A DNA stretch of 64,000 nt from NCBI RefSeq assembly GCF_051622035.1, contig NC_135361.1, positions 22,871,205 to 22,935,204 on the forward strand. Direction: 5' to 3'. Position numbers and translations under genes: made by a program. The notes beneath the pieces were generated by a model that saw only the letters and a list, made by a program, of their open reading frames with translations, ran no database searches and had not been told where the DNA came from. Shown one piece after another: positions 27,507-38,399 of the stretch; within the stretch, counting starts at the first letter, position 1; every line of letters starts with the position of its first letter. Origin of the DNA: Arctopsyche grandis. Taxonomy: Eukaryota > Arthropoda > Insecta > Trichoptera > Hydropsychidae.

Positions 27507-28024
27507 AGAGTCGTAAAGCGAGGTATTTTTTATATTGAATCATTTTGAATGTGAGTCGTATGTTAATGCTCATAGTTGAGTATTATTTAAATGAGAATAA
27601 ATTAACGTCGTTTAGTATAATTTATGTAAGCATAGTAACGCTAGTAACGAGAGCATTTTTAATTTTGAAAAATACGAATCGAACATTTCTATGAAATGAA
27701 TTTGATTTCATACAATAACAGCGAAACGTTGCACAATACGTATAGTGTGGTGGATTGGTCTAAAATAAATTGGGCAATGTTTGTTGATGGACGTGGGGTT
27801 TGCGATGATGAGTGGTGAGTGGTGAGGTATGAGGGGTGAGTGAAGAGTGAAGAGTGAGGAGTGAGAAATGAGGAGGTGCTTCTGACCCGGCGACGCTTCG
27901 CTCTGGTGATGGGCAGCGAGCTGTCGTCCGAGAAGTCGTCGTCATCGGAGTTGTGGTCTTCGGAGGAAGAGGACAGGCGGTTGGAGGCTCCGCCCTCCCG
28001 GCCGCGTCCCCTCGGCCCGCTCAT
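19703..28024 (-). CDS. Phrf1: PHRF1, PHD and RING finger protein with RS domain and CTD-binding-like C-terminus
   Basis: Nuclear E3-ligase-type protein that links RNA polymerase II CTD to chromatin and splicing. Nine exons, 28024-27887, 27026-26562, 26489-26394, 26319-25915, 25828-25553, 25480-20350, 20275-20184, 20005-19877 and 19804-19703, join in phase to 2277 aa (human about 1650). The RING (residues 119-159) reads [20 protein letters not shown] and ends CPVDR as in human PHRF1. The PHD (about 200-245) has [20 protein letters not shown] and DDWYCPGC. Exon 6 encodes about 1710 residues: a Gly/Asn/Ser-rich start, acidic Ser-rich stretches, Lys/Glu coiled-coil-like runs (about 1100-1200), and a long RS/SPR domain in its middle. 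The C-terminus ([58 protein letters not shown]) matches the SRI-like end of human PHRF1. AATAAA on the minus strand is at 19582-19587. Confidence 0.95.
27476..27502. repeat. (TA)n microsatellite in PHRF1 intron 1
   Basis: About 13 uninterrupted TA units. Confidence 0.9.
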
Positions 28025-28345
28025 CGCGCCCCTTTCCGTTTCCGTTTCCGTTTCCGTTCCCGTTCCCTTTCCCTATCCCTATCTGTTCGCCCCTTTCCCC
28101 TCGAACGCCGTCCGCAAGGCAAGCGACAAGCGACACCCCCGCACCCCGCCCCGCCGCCCCCACACACCGCTCCCCACACAACACGCACAGCCACAGCCAC
28201 GGCCAATACCCGACCGCGACAGTCGGCGTACACCGCACCACCACGCCTGCACAGCCAGCTGCTTTTGCTAATTGCTTTTCAAATATCTGTCCCCACTCTT
28301 CCAGGTTCACCCTTCGCGTTGGCCGACTACCCACAAACACCACCG
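28025..28345 (-). promoter_or_regulatory. GC-rich leader/promoter of PHRF1 with (TTTCCG)n
   Basis: Directly upstream of the PHRF1 start is a hexamer array TTTCCG/TTCCCG (28035-28078). A GC-rich region to about 28345 follows, with many CACCCC and CACAGCCA motifs. Long open frames here are composition artefacts. It is probably a CpG-rich promoter and leader. Confidence 0.45.
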
Positions 28346-29060
28346 CGATGAGACATTTCTACGAATTTTGCACGACACGTGCTATCCCGAATCAAAGCCC
28401 GTGCTCTCATCTATTTCACAACTAGAGGTATAGGTATATTAGCTACAGAACTCACACAAATGCATTTTTCATATACAGGCTGTTGAAAGAAACCCGCTAA
28501 TATTTATATATTTTATTTCAACCGATCGTGTAATGTTTTTAAGATCTATGATATAATTTGGATGGCATATTTATTTAATATTTGAATACGTGCCACGAAT
28601 AGCATATACACTTTTCATAAAACTATTTCTTTCGTCACTTTCACTATTCACTATACGATGCATGAAATAGTTGAAAACATTATACACAATTTCGCGAGAC
28701 TGTCCCGTTAGTGTTTTCCCAGATCCAATTTTATTACAAAGCATTTTATTATCATATATCCACTAATTCTAATGAACTAACTCCAATTAACCAATTAGCA
28801 AACAATATAAGAACGCGTTACGTCAGTTTGTGGGGGTTGATCGGTGACTGACCAGTGAAACTGGAAAAAATCACTCTGTAGTGCACACTTTGAGCAATAC
28901 AAAAAACAATTGTTGTTTTTGTCATGCTCGGAAAGTGGGTGCGTATGAAAGGGACCAACTGATTGTCCTAGAAAACAGATACAAAAAATCTTATTCATAT
29001 CTTCACGGACACAATATACGTGTTTGTATTGGTACGTGCCAGCTTTCGCTGCACGAGCTA
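28346..29060. other. AT-rich intergenic region
   Basis: Nothing recognised apart from short AT-rich repeats. Confidence 0.5.
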
Positions 29061-29093
29061 TAGGATAGCCAAGGTGCCGCTCATTGTTCCATT

Positions 29094-29568
29094 TGTAGGC
29101 ATATAGTACAACTGAAATGATCTCATCAGGTCACTGCGACACATGTCTAGGAAAGTCATTAACGCATGGCACACGCTCGCCTCGTCAAAAGGTCGACACG
29201 TGTTTCTATACACGTGTCTGGGAAACAAAGGAAGAACACACTGAACCCATAAAAACCACGAACTACGTCCAGGCGTATGAACCCATAAAACCACGCTCGC
29301 AGCATAACTAGGGCAGCGCGAGTACCAAGAACAAAAGATGTGCACACGACACACTTCAACCCAAAACGTTTATAAGCAACGCAGCAACCTCCACCGGCAG
29401 AGTGAGCCTCTAGAGTGCAACTAGATCACATCTCCGAAGAAACCTCTTCGTACATACAATAACCATTGTACCAAATTGAACAAAAATAAACGATCCTCTT
29501 TCAAACTCAACTGAATTTCCATAGGCCGGGAAACGGTCGAAACCTTTCACTCGACCACCTGTTCTATA
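29094..29568 (+). mobile_element. LTR-like fossil (family A), second copy
   Basis: It shares AATAAACGATCCTC, AACTGAATTTCCATAGGCC and GGGAAACGGTC with 1.56-1.93 kb. It opens TGTAGGC and ends near CTATACA. No target duplication was seen and no coding region is attached. The two copies are similar only in their 3' parts, so they are old or belong to different subfamilies. Confidence 0.4.
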
Positions 29569-29570
29569 CA

Positions 29571-29628
29571 TTGTTGTAAATCCTTTGTAAAAAAGGTTCG
29601 GCGAACCTTTAACAATGCATTTACAACA
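29571..29628. other. Imperfect hairpin
   Basis: GTTGTAAAT ... AAAGGTTCG|CGAACCTTT ... ATTTACAAC forms a long palindrome directly after the LTR-like fossil. It could be the end of an unidentified element. Confidence 0.5.
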
Positions 29629-29870
29629 TTTGAACAATACGCGGCACCCTCTGGGTCCGGGCTTTATTCACAACAATACACAAGTTGTATGATGGCATTG
29701 TGGCGGCTCGCTATATGACATGGTCGAGTTTGGTCACCTTCCTGCGAGTGGGGACCAACTCGGCTGTGTTCAAAGTAGCTACCTCACTCTGCCTTCAGCT
29801 GTCAACATGCCAGTCGTCTCATTCGTTCATTCCCCATAGCATCATCACACTCCTGTACAAACATGCAGAG

Positions 29871-30049
29871 GGTTCGGTGATTATTGGTCACAAAACGCAC
29901 CCCTAAAAGCCACTAAAATTCTATAATGGAACATCTGGTAGCCGAAAAGTCCATCAAACTAACAAAAACTCCAAATATTCCGCATTCGCGGTTTTCATAG
30001 TAAAAATTGTCTTTGTGACCATCGCAATGTGATTAATAATTCAATTACT
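29871..30049 (+). mobile_element. Short MITE, copy 1 (about 179 bp)
   Basis: It starts GGTTCGGTGATTATTGG and ends TTCAATTACT. CATGCAGAG (9 bp) lies on each side (29862-29870 and 30050-30058). The ends are weakly inverted (GGT...GATTATT). It contains GTCTTTGTGACCATCGCAAT. An inverted copy lies at 30646-30817. Confidence 0.75.
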
Positions 30050-30239
30050 CATGCAGAGCTAACCTTACCTGAAATTATCGTCACTACTAGAGGGCAAATG
30101 AAAAGATGATTTCATCACTCGATCGTAAACCAAGCAATCTTGAGGCAAATCTGCACATCAACCTGCAGGGGCGTCATTTGGAGGGGGATTGGTATGGACA
30201 GTCACCCCCATCTACATTTGAACGGGACTATTCACGTTG

Positions 30240-30360
30240 TTTAATATTTTATTTTATTTTATTTTATTGTCACAAATCAATACACACTCGCCATTACAGA
30301 TTTGCTCCAATGCGACGGGTGTACGTTAATGAAATACATAAACAATCAGAAATACAGTAA
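30240..30360 (-). repeat. SINE-type 3' end with (AAAAT)n tail
   Basis: On the minus strand: hairpin ACACCCGTCG ... GGCGAGTGT and then a tail of AAAAT units (30245-30268 on plus). The same hairpin and tail end the SINE copy at 50485. Only the 3' part is present. Confidence 0.55.
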
Positions 30361-30645
30361 TACATACATATACATATATGATTATAAATTTGAATTAAAA
30401 TACTAAACCATCAAAAATAGAATATTGAAATTCTTTAGAACACTGTCAGGTATAAACACGTCGATTTTCTCAGAAAAAAAATGTTAACTCCCAAATATAT
30501 TTTGTTTTGTTGTTTATCTTGCTATGAAAGATATTTGTTTGAGAGATAACTCGTTTAGTCGTCGAAACAAATTGTTGAATAGGATTGTCTTTCTATTCCT
30601 GAAAAAAATGATTAAAAGAAATAGTTTAATATGTAGTTAAAATTC

Positions 30646-30817
30646 GGTAATTGGATTATTAGTCACATTGCGGTGGTCACAAAGACAACTTTTGCCATGA
30701 AAATTGCAGTGGCAGTCGAGTTTTCGTTAGTATGATGGAATTTTCGGCTGCTAGATGTTGTTATAGAGATTTTAGTGACTTTTGGGGGAGAGCTTTGTGA
30801 CCAATTATCACCGAACC
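30646..30817 (-). mobile_element. Short MITE, copy 2 (172 bp, opposite orientation)
   Basis: On the minus strand it reads GGTTCGGTGATAATTGG to CCAATTACC and matches copy 1 over its whole length with scattered substitutions. TAAAATTC flanks it on both sides (30638-30645 and 30818-30825), so it is an independent insertion. Confidence 0.75.
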
Positions 30818-30889
30818 TAAAATTCATATACTCTCATTTTTTTAATATAATACATCCCCCTCCCCTAGAAAGTCATTCCTTACTGGTCA

Positions 30890-31085
30890 AAATTTTTGCC
30901 ACACCCCTGTTGACCTGACCTCCATGCCCATGGAAACTTCCAGAAGTATGATCTCGTCACCCGAAGATAAAGGGTAGCCTCGAGCTCCGGAAACCTGGAT
31001 GACATTACTCAACCAATATATAACCCAGAGCATCAAACTTAGATGCCAGTTCAGCCAGAAGTGAGCAACTAGTCCACTTTCCAGC
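30890..31085 (+). mobile_element. LTR-like fragment related to family A
   Basis: It shares short blocks and their order with 1.6-1.77 kb: TTGACCT, TTCCAGAA...GATCTC, TATAACCCAG, AGATGCCAGT. Edges are unclear. Old fossil. Confidence 0.3.
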
Positions 31086-31394
31086 GAAATATAATATATA
31101 GTAGTATTATTTTAATTTCTCAGTTGAAAATACTTTTATGTTATATTATATCACATTTTTTGCCAGAGTAAAACTAACGTGACTAGCAGATGTGCTGCGT
31201 AAGAGAAACGCCACATGTGTTGGCCATTCGAATTAAAATATTTAATTAGAGCTTCCTTGTGATAAATTAATATACATATTACTTTTAGTTAGTGGAGGGA
31301 ACAAAAGGTAACATCGTTCTCGTCGAGCTATATTTTTTTTTCAATTTTTAAATAAATAAATTGTAGTGACGATTCATAAATTAAACTGTTTAAA

Positions 31395-31510
31395 CAATTG
31401 AATAAAAAGCATTGTCACAAACCTATTGGCGGTACGACTTTTGTGACCGCGCGGTATGTACATACCTATTTGTGACTAAAATTTTTTTGTCACAAATAGG
31501 TTTTGACCCA
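31395..31510. repeat. Nested inverted repeat built on GTCACAAA(T/C)
   Basis: TGTCACAAACCTATTGGCGG is followed by a 12-bp perfect hairpin (CCTATTTGTGAC at 31465-31476 and GTCACAAATAGG at 31490-31501). No ORF. Possibly a tiny MITE. Confidence 0.5.
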
Positions 31511-31679
31511 ATATTCCACTCAAATTTGATCGAATCTCCTACTCTTATTCACAAACGCACTGTTTCGATAAACGAATATTTTTATAGAAACGTTTAATTA
31601 ATTTTAGCGTTAAATTGGAATATAGCTTTTGAATTCTTATAGTGAAACGTGAAATGTCATCTATATTTATGTAATTCGA

Positions 31680-31833
31680 ATAAATTTCGAAATACGAATC
31701 ATATCGAGGTGGTCAGATAAGTGAGATTGGCATTCGTGGTAGGTAGCAGCACGACAGCGCCGAGTCCTCTCCGCCATCTTCCTTTGAGTCGTGCGGTCTC
31801 GGAAGCCCAGCAGCTTAGCAGCCAGCAGTGAAG
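31680..31833 (+). promoter_or_regulatory. RpS13 promoter and leader
   Basis: GC-richer block with a pyrimidine stretch TCTTCCTTT expected of a TOP mRNA start, 48 bp before the ATG. Positional inference. Confidence 0.4.
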
Positions 31834-32742
31834 ATGGGTCGCATGCACGCCCCTGGGTGAGTCGCCGCCCCGTTGCTCTCGTCCGCCCGCTCTTTTGGAG
31901 TGCGACCGCGCGATTTCGCGTTGGCGGCTTCCGAGGGAGCGGTGGCGGCCCGCACTGTGGCCACGTGCGTAGTCACAGGCGCGGACATAACCTCAAACCC
32001 TCCTTTCCTCATTTCCCCTCTCCCTCCCCGACCCCCCGGCGCGAAGAAGTCGTCGGTGCCTCCAGGGGACGCACTCTTCGAACTCCGACGCGCAGCCCAT
32101 CTTTCCATGCAACATAACCTCAAAAGCGATTGGCTTTTGTTCCATACTTCCAACCCCACTTTCTCTTCCCGTATTATTGAATCTTGTCATTTCGATATCT
32201 ATATTTTATCTATGTATTACTCAATTTTAGTAAGGGTATTTCCCAGTCTGCCCTCCCATACCGACGAAGTGTACCAACATGGTTGAAATTGAACCCGATT
32301 GATGTTACCAATGAAATCATCAAGTTGGGTAAAAAGGGTTTGACTCCCTCTCAAATCGGTGAGCACCATTTACCTATTCCGAGTGTGGTCATGTAAAAAA
32401 TTCAATTTTACTTATTTATTTTTTAATAATTTTTTAGGTGTGATCTTGAGGGACTCTCACGGAGTCGCCCAGGTACGCTTCGTCACCGGCAAGAAGATTT
32501 TGAGAATCATGAAAGCTCACGGTCAGGCTCCAGACTTGCCCGAAGACTTATATTATTTGATCAAAAAGGCAGTAGCCATCAGGAAGCATTTGGAACGTAA
32601 TCGCAAGGACAAGGACAACAAGTTCAGGTTGATTTTGGTAGAATCCAGAATTCACCGTCTCGCTCGTTATTACAAGACGAAAACTGTGTTGCCACCAAAC
32701 TGGAAATACGAATCGAGCACTGCTTCAGCGCTCGTAGCGTAA
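31834..32742 (+). CDS. RpS13: Ribosomal protein S13 (uS15)
   Basis: Component of the small cytosolic ribosomal subunit. Three exons, 31834-31856, 32231-32358 and 32438-32742, give exactly 151 aa, the universal length of eukaryotic S13. It reads [18 protein letters not shown], then [20 protein letters not shown] and ends [12 protein letters not shown]. The first exon is only 23 nt long, as is common in ribosomal protein genes. A pyrimidine-rich stretch TCTTCCTTT at 31778-31786 may be the TOP transcription start. AATAAA is at 32764. In vertebrates S13 introns host U14 snoRNA, but I saw no clear C/D box pair in either intron here. Confidence 0.98.
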
Positions 32743-33779
32743 AATAAAAATTTATGTTAATTCAATAAATATTTTTATTCGATACTTACTGTTTTTCATT
32801 TTATTACATCACCTGATTGTTTCAAGTTTATATACATGCATATGAAATACGACATCTGTCAACTCTAGCTGATTGTGAAACTTAGTTTAATTAGAGATAC
32901 TATAAAAGAATGCCTAGAACGATTTATAACAATTTGTTTCTTCCTACAAATTATTAGCTTCATTCTGTTATTTTTTCAATAATATAAATGTCTACTCGGC
33001 AGGCCACATGACGTGTGCAATTTTCATTCACTGAATATCCAATATACTGATCTTTTCGTAAAGTAAAATAATTCGAGTTCACTTCTGATCGTCTAGGTTT
33101 GGAAACATTTGCCATGCAACGTTAACTTAATTGTTCTTCAGAACTAGCTAACAGTTTATAATGATTTGATCGGATACAAAGTTTTTTTTACTGATTAACT
33201 TGATAGAATAGTGATCCAGTCGACATTTTAAATGGACAACAAGTTTGCAATAAACTAAATACTATATAATTTTGACTTACATATTGAGTTAAGTGTAAGT
33301 ATGTTTTGAGTTAACTTAAGATTCAAAACAGCTGTGGAATCACTTCAAAATTTACCTACTCTAACTTAATCTTATGATTCGACTCCGACTCTTAACTTGA
33401 ATGATTTTAGTAAGATTAAATTTTCTTACTAACGTGAAATTGTTAGTATAATAAGATAATAGCAATTTTCAAAATATAAAAACTTAGAGAAATTAAAAAA
33501 TATCACTAAACATTGATATGTAACTAAATTTATTGAATTATTGGTAATGAAATAAGTATACGGGGTATGTCTTAATTTCATACAAAAATAAATCAATTAA
33601 AAAAGAAATGACAATAAAAAAGTATGGCTTCGAAGAAACAATCGGATATGGCAAATCACATCAAAATAGAAACTTATTAAGAGAAGTATAAAGATCAAAA
33701 TTTTCTATTATATTTGTATGAAAATTAAGTTTTTATTAAAATGTTTATATTATGCTATAAAATGTTTATATTTTTTTTA

Positions 33780-34170
33780 TAAAATGTTGAGATCAAAGGA
33801 GTTCCTTATAAGAAAAGAGAAAACGTCTATACTAATTTAGATTCCATCTCCAAAGCTGTGAAGTGCAACATTCCGAAGTCATAAATCAATTATATCGTAT
33901 CCTCATCCATAGTTCTTATTGCGGCAGCAAGAACCCAAAAAGGACTATCGCTATCCTGAATGTCTGGTTTTGAAGATAAGTCCTACAGAATTTATGTCAA
34001 TGACCTCACACCAGCATCCAAACGACTACTCACTATTACCAAGGAAACGGCCAAAGAAAAAAACTATCAGTACACTTGGATTAAACATGGTAAAATTCAC
34101 ATAAGAAAGAACAATACATATAAAGTTTTGATCATAAACAAAACCAGTGATTTAAACAAGATTATATAAT
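33780..34170 (+). mobile_element. Degraded LINE ORF1 fragment (FP25K-like)
   Basis: Pieces of one protein in shifted frames. First VEIKGVPYKKREN and DSISKAVKCNIPKS (33790-33885), then SYRIYVNDLTPASKRLL (from about 33983) and YQYTWIKHGKIHIRKNN. The order and the motif YVN..LTP...LL...K..YKF.W...GKI..RK are those of the baculovirus-FP-like protein found in ORF1 of many insect LINEs. No RT region is nearby. Confidence 0.6.
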
Positions 34171-34368
34171 TTATCTTTTATGCAATTTATACCAATTTTT
34201 ATTCAGAACTTATCTTACTAACTGTGAAATTTAATACTCACATTTTATTATTTAATTTCCATGTTTTTTCTTATGTTAATTTCCAAGTTTTATTTATGTC
34301 TACGTGTATGTTTGCACTTTAGTTTATTACTACCAGCGGAAACCTATAATTGGTCTTTAGTAATGTTT

Positions 34369-34750
34369 TGTTGCGTATGGGTGGGTGGAGGATCCAAAAA
34401 AAGGCCAAAGTCGTTTCACAGCATTTATTGGTGATTAAGGAGATACATACACTGACAGTGCTCCGTCCAGAATGTCTTGATATGGTTTAAGTATCTCCTT
34501 ATAAAGGACAGGTCGCTCAAGGCATCTTCGACGTCCGGTTACTTCCCCATTATATAGTCACGTACTCGGATGTGCAGTCCCACACTTTGGCGTTGTCAGT
34601 TCTAAGAACTCCACGGGAATGCGACCGAGTGCCGCTATCGCTGCTATAAGTGCATTCGAGGGTCTCCCATTGTTTAGCCGACTTGCACTTAAGCCTGGAG
34701 ATAATCCTCGATACCAATTATAACGGCGGTTCCTTTTAGCATACGCTACA
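34369..34750 (-). mobile_element. Solo LTR, 382 bp
   Basis: On the minus strand it opens TGTAGCGTATGC and ends CATACGCAACA, an 11-bp inverted end pair. Inside, in sense order: TATATAATGGGG, then CACCAATAAATGC, the promoter and poly(A) layout of an LTR. Flanks are GTTT and GTAT, so the target duplication is at best imperfect. No internal region. Probably gypsy-like and of moderate age. Confidence 0.65.
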
Positions 34751-36279
34751 GTATTTTATTATTTGTTCTGTTTTGACTTAAGACTGTTGGTTTTCCTAAT
34801 AAAATAAAATAAAATGAAATCAAAATTCACATAAAAAATTACTAATATGTAAACAAATGAACTAATTTTAATTCAATCAATTTTGCGTCACGTTAATCGA
34901 TTACATTCTTGCATTATTATAATCGGTATAATTTGTAAAAAAAACTATTCAAAGATATCACAGTATTTGGAAGCTATGATCGATTCTACACACAAATAAA
35001 GTAATGGACGTCAGCATGCGAATAACTCTTCAGAAGTCTTTGCAAATTAAACCGACTAATTAGCAATGCTCATTCAGTTGAAATCGTTTGAGAATAACTT
35101 TCAATTTTAAAGAATGTACAGCTTTGAATCTACTTCTGTAAGTGGACAAATTTCATAACGACATTGTGGCAAATTTCAAAGAAATTCATCAATAGCACTT
35201 CAATAAAAGAAAACAAATGAACCGTTTTGGAGGATGCGTGATTGGCGAGTGACATTTTCTTGAACATACAAATTTGAAGTTGAAACCGAAAAAAAGTATT
35301 TTTTTTGTATCTTGTCTTGTAATATTGATTGATATTACATTAGCTTATGACTTGAAATTTGCGATGGGATTAAATAATTAAGGTGGAATGAAGGTCGAAG
35401 TTTGCTATCCCTGGTTGGCAGCGATGGTCCGTACCGGGTACGGCAGGGCTGTCCAACTCGCCAGGGGATTCTAGGTCACGAAAACAATGATGAGCTGAAT
35501 ATATTGTGACTATTATACAATATTGTGATGCCCACCCCCTAATCGATGACTCGGCATTAGTTGAAAAAGGAAAACTTAAGATCGTTCGTCTAGAATTGGA
35601 ATTTTTCTTTTCGGCATAATTTTATAGACACATAGTGATCGTCAAACGTAAAGCCTGAAAAGAATAAACTAGGCCAAGCATACTTTTCAGATGTTCCTTA
35701 CAATATATACATATAACAGAAATATATGTATATATTTACTTGCGCTTTATTGCAAACCAAACAGAACAAATAAAAAAAATTAAACATTTTTTCAAAAAAA
35801 ACTTACACTAAAAAATATATATATTTAAGTGTAATTTTTATACAAAAAATATTATAATAGATTTTCATAATTTATAATAGAATCGTAGCTCCCTTATCAG
35901 GCACAAGAGCTCCTCTTTTCTGATAAGGTATACATGACCAACGATGAAATTAAATACTATATCCTGTAAAATTGTATGTACTAATGTAACCCATTTCTTT
36001 ATATTACAAATAAAAAAAATAAAAAAAATGTGTTAACCAGTTCATTAGATTCGTAGTAGTAATTCTAATAGTTGAATTGAATGGATTGGTTTGTAGATAA
36101 TGAAACTAGTTCAGTAATGTCATAGAAAAATGTTTAAATTTTGACCTGTCTTTTGTAAAATTACTATTGGTTTCACTCGGCTTCGCTCGGTATTTGTAAT
36201 ATTAACCGCTTAAACATGGCTAATCAAATAGTAAACATACAATTGTTTGATTTTATTAAATTTATTTTAATCTGTAACT

Positions 36280-36400
36280 GAAACAGGAATCCGGATCTGC
36301 AACTGAAAAAGGAATCCTGAACCGGAACTGAAAAAGGAATCTGGATCCAGAATTGAAAACGGAATCGAAATCGAAATTGAAATCGAAAACGGAATCGAAA
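36280..36400. repeat. Degenerate GGAATC/GAAATC tandem array
   Basis: Repeats of AAAAACGGAATC, GAAATC and GGAATCTGGATCC that run into the TA tract. Similar to the inverse of the TTCCCG-type arrays inside the two Helitrons. Confidence 0.6.
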
Positions 36401-36401
36401 G

Positions 36402-36403
<2 letters not shown>

Positions 36404-36488
<85 letters not shown>

Positions 36489-36493
36489 TATAT
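36404..36493. repeat. (TA)n microsatellite, about 90 bp
   Basis: Almost pure TA with one G interruption at 36470. Long open frames over it (Ile-Tyr repeats) are artefacts. Confidence 0.95.
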
Positions 36494-36534
36494 TTTTTTT
36501 ACATTTAACACGATATCTATTGTCAAACATTGTA

Positions 36535-36836
36535 CAAATTATTGTAAGTATTTTACAAAGCAAATACATATCAATTAACATCCACAGAGACATCTATGGT
36601 TAAATTTGCAGCATTTTATACAACTCAGCGAAATTTGAGATACTGGAAACTAGAACTTTATGGGTAAAGTTGCCAATGTTTTGGAACCGTTTCAATGTAA
36701 AGCAGATAAATTGGATATGATTAACCTGGAGTCACAAATCCAAGGTTTGGCCAGCAGCAACCGGTGGAATATGAACCCGTGACCACTTTTTTCGAAAGCA
36801 TTATATGCTAACCACTAGTATATCCTGCTGGTATTG
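36535..36836 (-). repeat. tRNA-derived SINE, near full copy
   Basis: On the minus strand: CCAGCAGGATATACTAGTGG, TTAGCATATAATGCTTTCG, then GGTCACGGGTTCATATTCC (B-box-like), TTGCTGCTGGCCAAACC, GTGACTCCAGGTTAATC, and a body ending near GCAAATTTAACCATAGATG. Same order as the copies at 50.6, 54.2 and 63.8 kb. Confidence 0.7.
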
Positions 36837-38019
36837 GAATCTTATTGGAAATAGTACGTTTTTGAAGATGACTGTCTTGCTGTTGCTATTTGACCGGTTC
36901 AAATTCGCCAAAGTTCAACAGAGCACAATCATAATACACATCAATCGATGCAATTTGTAAGTACATAGTATTTCTTTTGTAATGGATAACTTTCTAACCG
37001 TTTTAGTGACCGCTTTTAAAATTTACCAATGGCCATTTGTCTGCAAAAATTTGATCAGATACCACGTAACATTTCAACTGAATTATGTTTGAACCTTTGC
37101 CATATTCGACGTCGGATAGTTTGAACCGAATCTTCATGATTACGCAATCACTCGTGAAGATTGGCGATTTTAAGTTCTCATTTGGATATTTGATAGCACA
37201 TTCCAGCGTGAAATTGCAGTAATGAATTACAAGTCGCGTACTTGCCTATTGGCAATTAATGAATGTAAATATATACCTATATATGTATGTGTGCGAATCG
37301 CAATTTAATAACGCTATCACTATCCGCATTCTCACACGTTCAATACTTCGAAGATGAATTTGCAGTGTTATTATAAAAAAAATACTTTCTTTTTTAATTA
37401 TTTATTCTCAATTTCGACGTCGAAAAGGTGCGTCGATTAAATTAGTTTTAGAAGCGCAGTAGCGCGTGCACAAAAACTATACATTAGCGATTCGCTGGAA
37501 ATGAGACGATGCGATTAGAGAAAATCGCATGATATAATGAACTTTGCGGAATGTTTCAGTTGTTAGACACAAAATGCAAAGTAGAGGTCGATCCATGACA
37601 GCTAACTTGTAACGGCTAATGAATTAACGATTTGTACTTCTATTAACTACATAGAAATTGTGAACGGCAAGATATCTAATTAAGGCCTCGGAACAAGAGA
37701 CTTCAGGGCTCCTACAAAAACTTTCTCGATTCATTATAGATAGTTTTGCTTTTTTACTGATTGAAATATGAATAAGTATGATAGACTTATTTAATTATTC
37801 ATACACACATATATGGAATGGCATGCCTTATTGTTGCTTACATCGCATCGGTTAGGATCAAAACAAGCGTGAGATTTAAATCGTTTATCTTTACTTTGAA
37901 ACGGCCTCAAGGATGGAATGAGCTAAATTAAAGAATTTGACGGTGGGCTGTTTTAATATGTACCATTTAAAATATGTACTTGCTTCAAATAGTGGTGACA
38001 CATGCTAGGTAGGATGGTT

Positions 38020-38205
38020 TTGCCAATATTTACGAGGAACCGTTTCAACAAGGAAATCAGATAAATTGGCAAGCTCTGATATGAAACGATTGACTTGGAA
38101 TCACAAATATCCAAGTGTGACCAGCAGCACTGCAGAAATACTCGGAATGAATTATTTTAAATCGAGTTCAACTTAGGGCTCGAGCAACCTCCGAACTATA
38201 CTGTT
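38020..38205 (-). repeat. SINE copy, second head type
   Basis: The body (AACCGTTTCAACAAGGAAATC, AGATAAATTGGCAAG) is that of the main family. The head has CAGCAGCACTGCAGAAATAC and then CGAGTTCAACTTAGGGCTCG, as in 47.92-48.10 kb. Confidence 0.6.
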
Positions 38206-38230
38206 CGTATATACATATGTATACATATAT

Positions 38231-38399
38231 AGGGGTTTTTTTTCCTATGTAACGCGGTGAAACGGCGTTCCGGCACCTTTTTGTCTCAGAATTTTTTATG
38301 TTTCAAACGAATATTCTATATACCTAATATAATTTTTTCCAATAAAAAACTTGACAAGAAGTGAGTTCCGGTACCTTTTTTTTTAAAAAAAAGCTCTGC
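38231..38399. mobile_element. Possible hAT-like MITE
   Basis: Starts AGGGGTTTTTTTTCC and ends with the inverse of AGAGCTTTTTTTT; CATATAT lies outside each end. Internally GGCGTTCCGGCACC and GAGTTCCGGTACC repeat. The ends are low-complexity, so the call is weak. Confidence 0.35.

Noticed and set aside
28021-28351. Several open frames of 70-136 codons on both strands
   Set aside because: They lie in the GC-rich PHRF1 leader with TTTCCG and CACCCC repeats. The lack of stops reflects composition; no family or splice support.
29871-30817. A single 950-bp transposon with 175-bp TIRs
   Set aside because: Each arm has its own target duplication, so two separate insertions explain it better.
31791-32190. 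Frames of 65-137 codons overlapping RpS13 exon 1 and intron 1
   Set aside because: GC-rich leader and first intron of RpS13; no protein similarity, and they conflict with the clear S13 splicing.
31857-32437. U14 or other C/D snoRNA in RpS13 introns
   Set aside because: No paired C (RUGAUGA) and D (CUGA) boxes with flanking stem were seen.
35447-35470. CAGGGCTGTCCAACTC as a hAT end
   Set aside because: No matching inverted end in the following kilobases.
36224-36593. Two open frames with Ile-Tyr repeats
   Set aside because: Translation of a (TA)n microsatellite.
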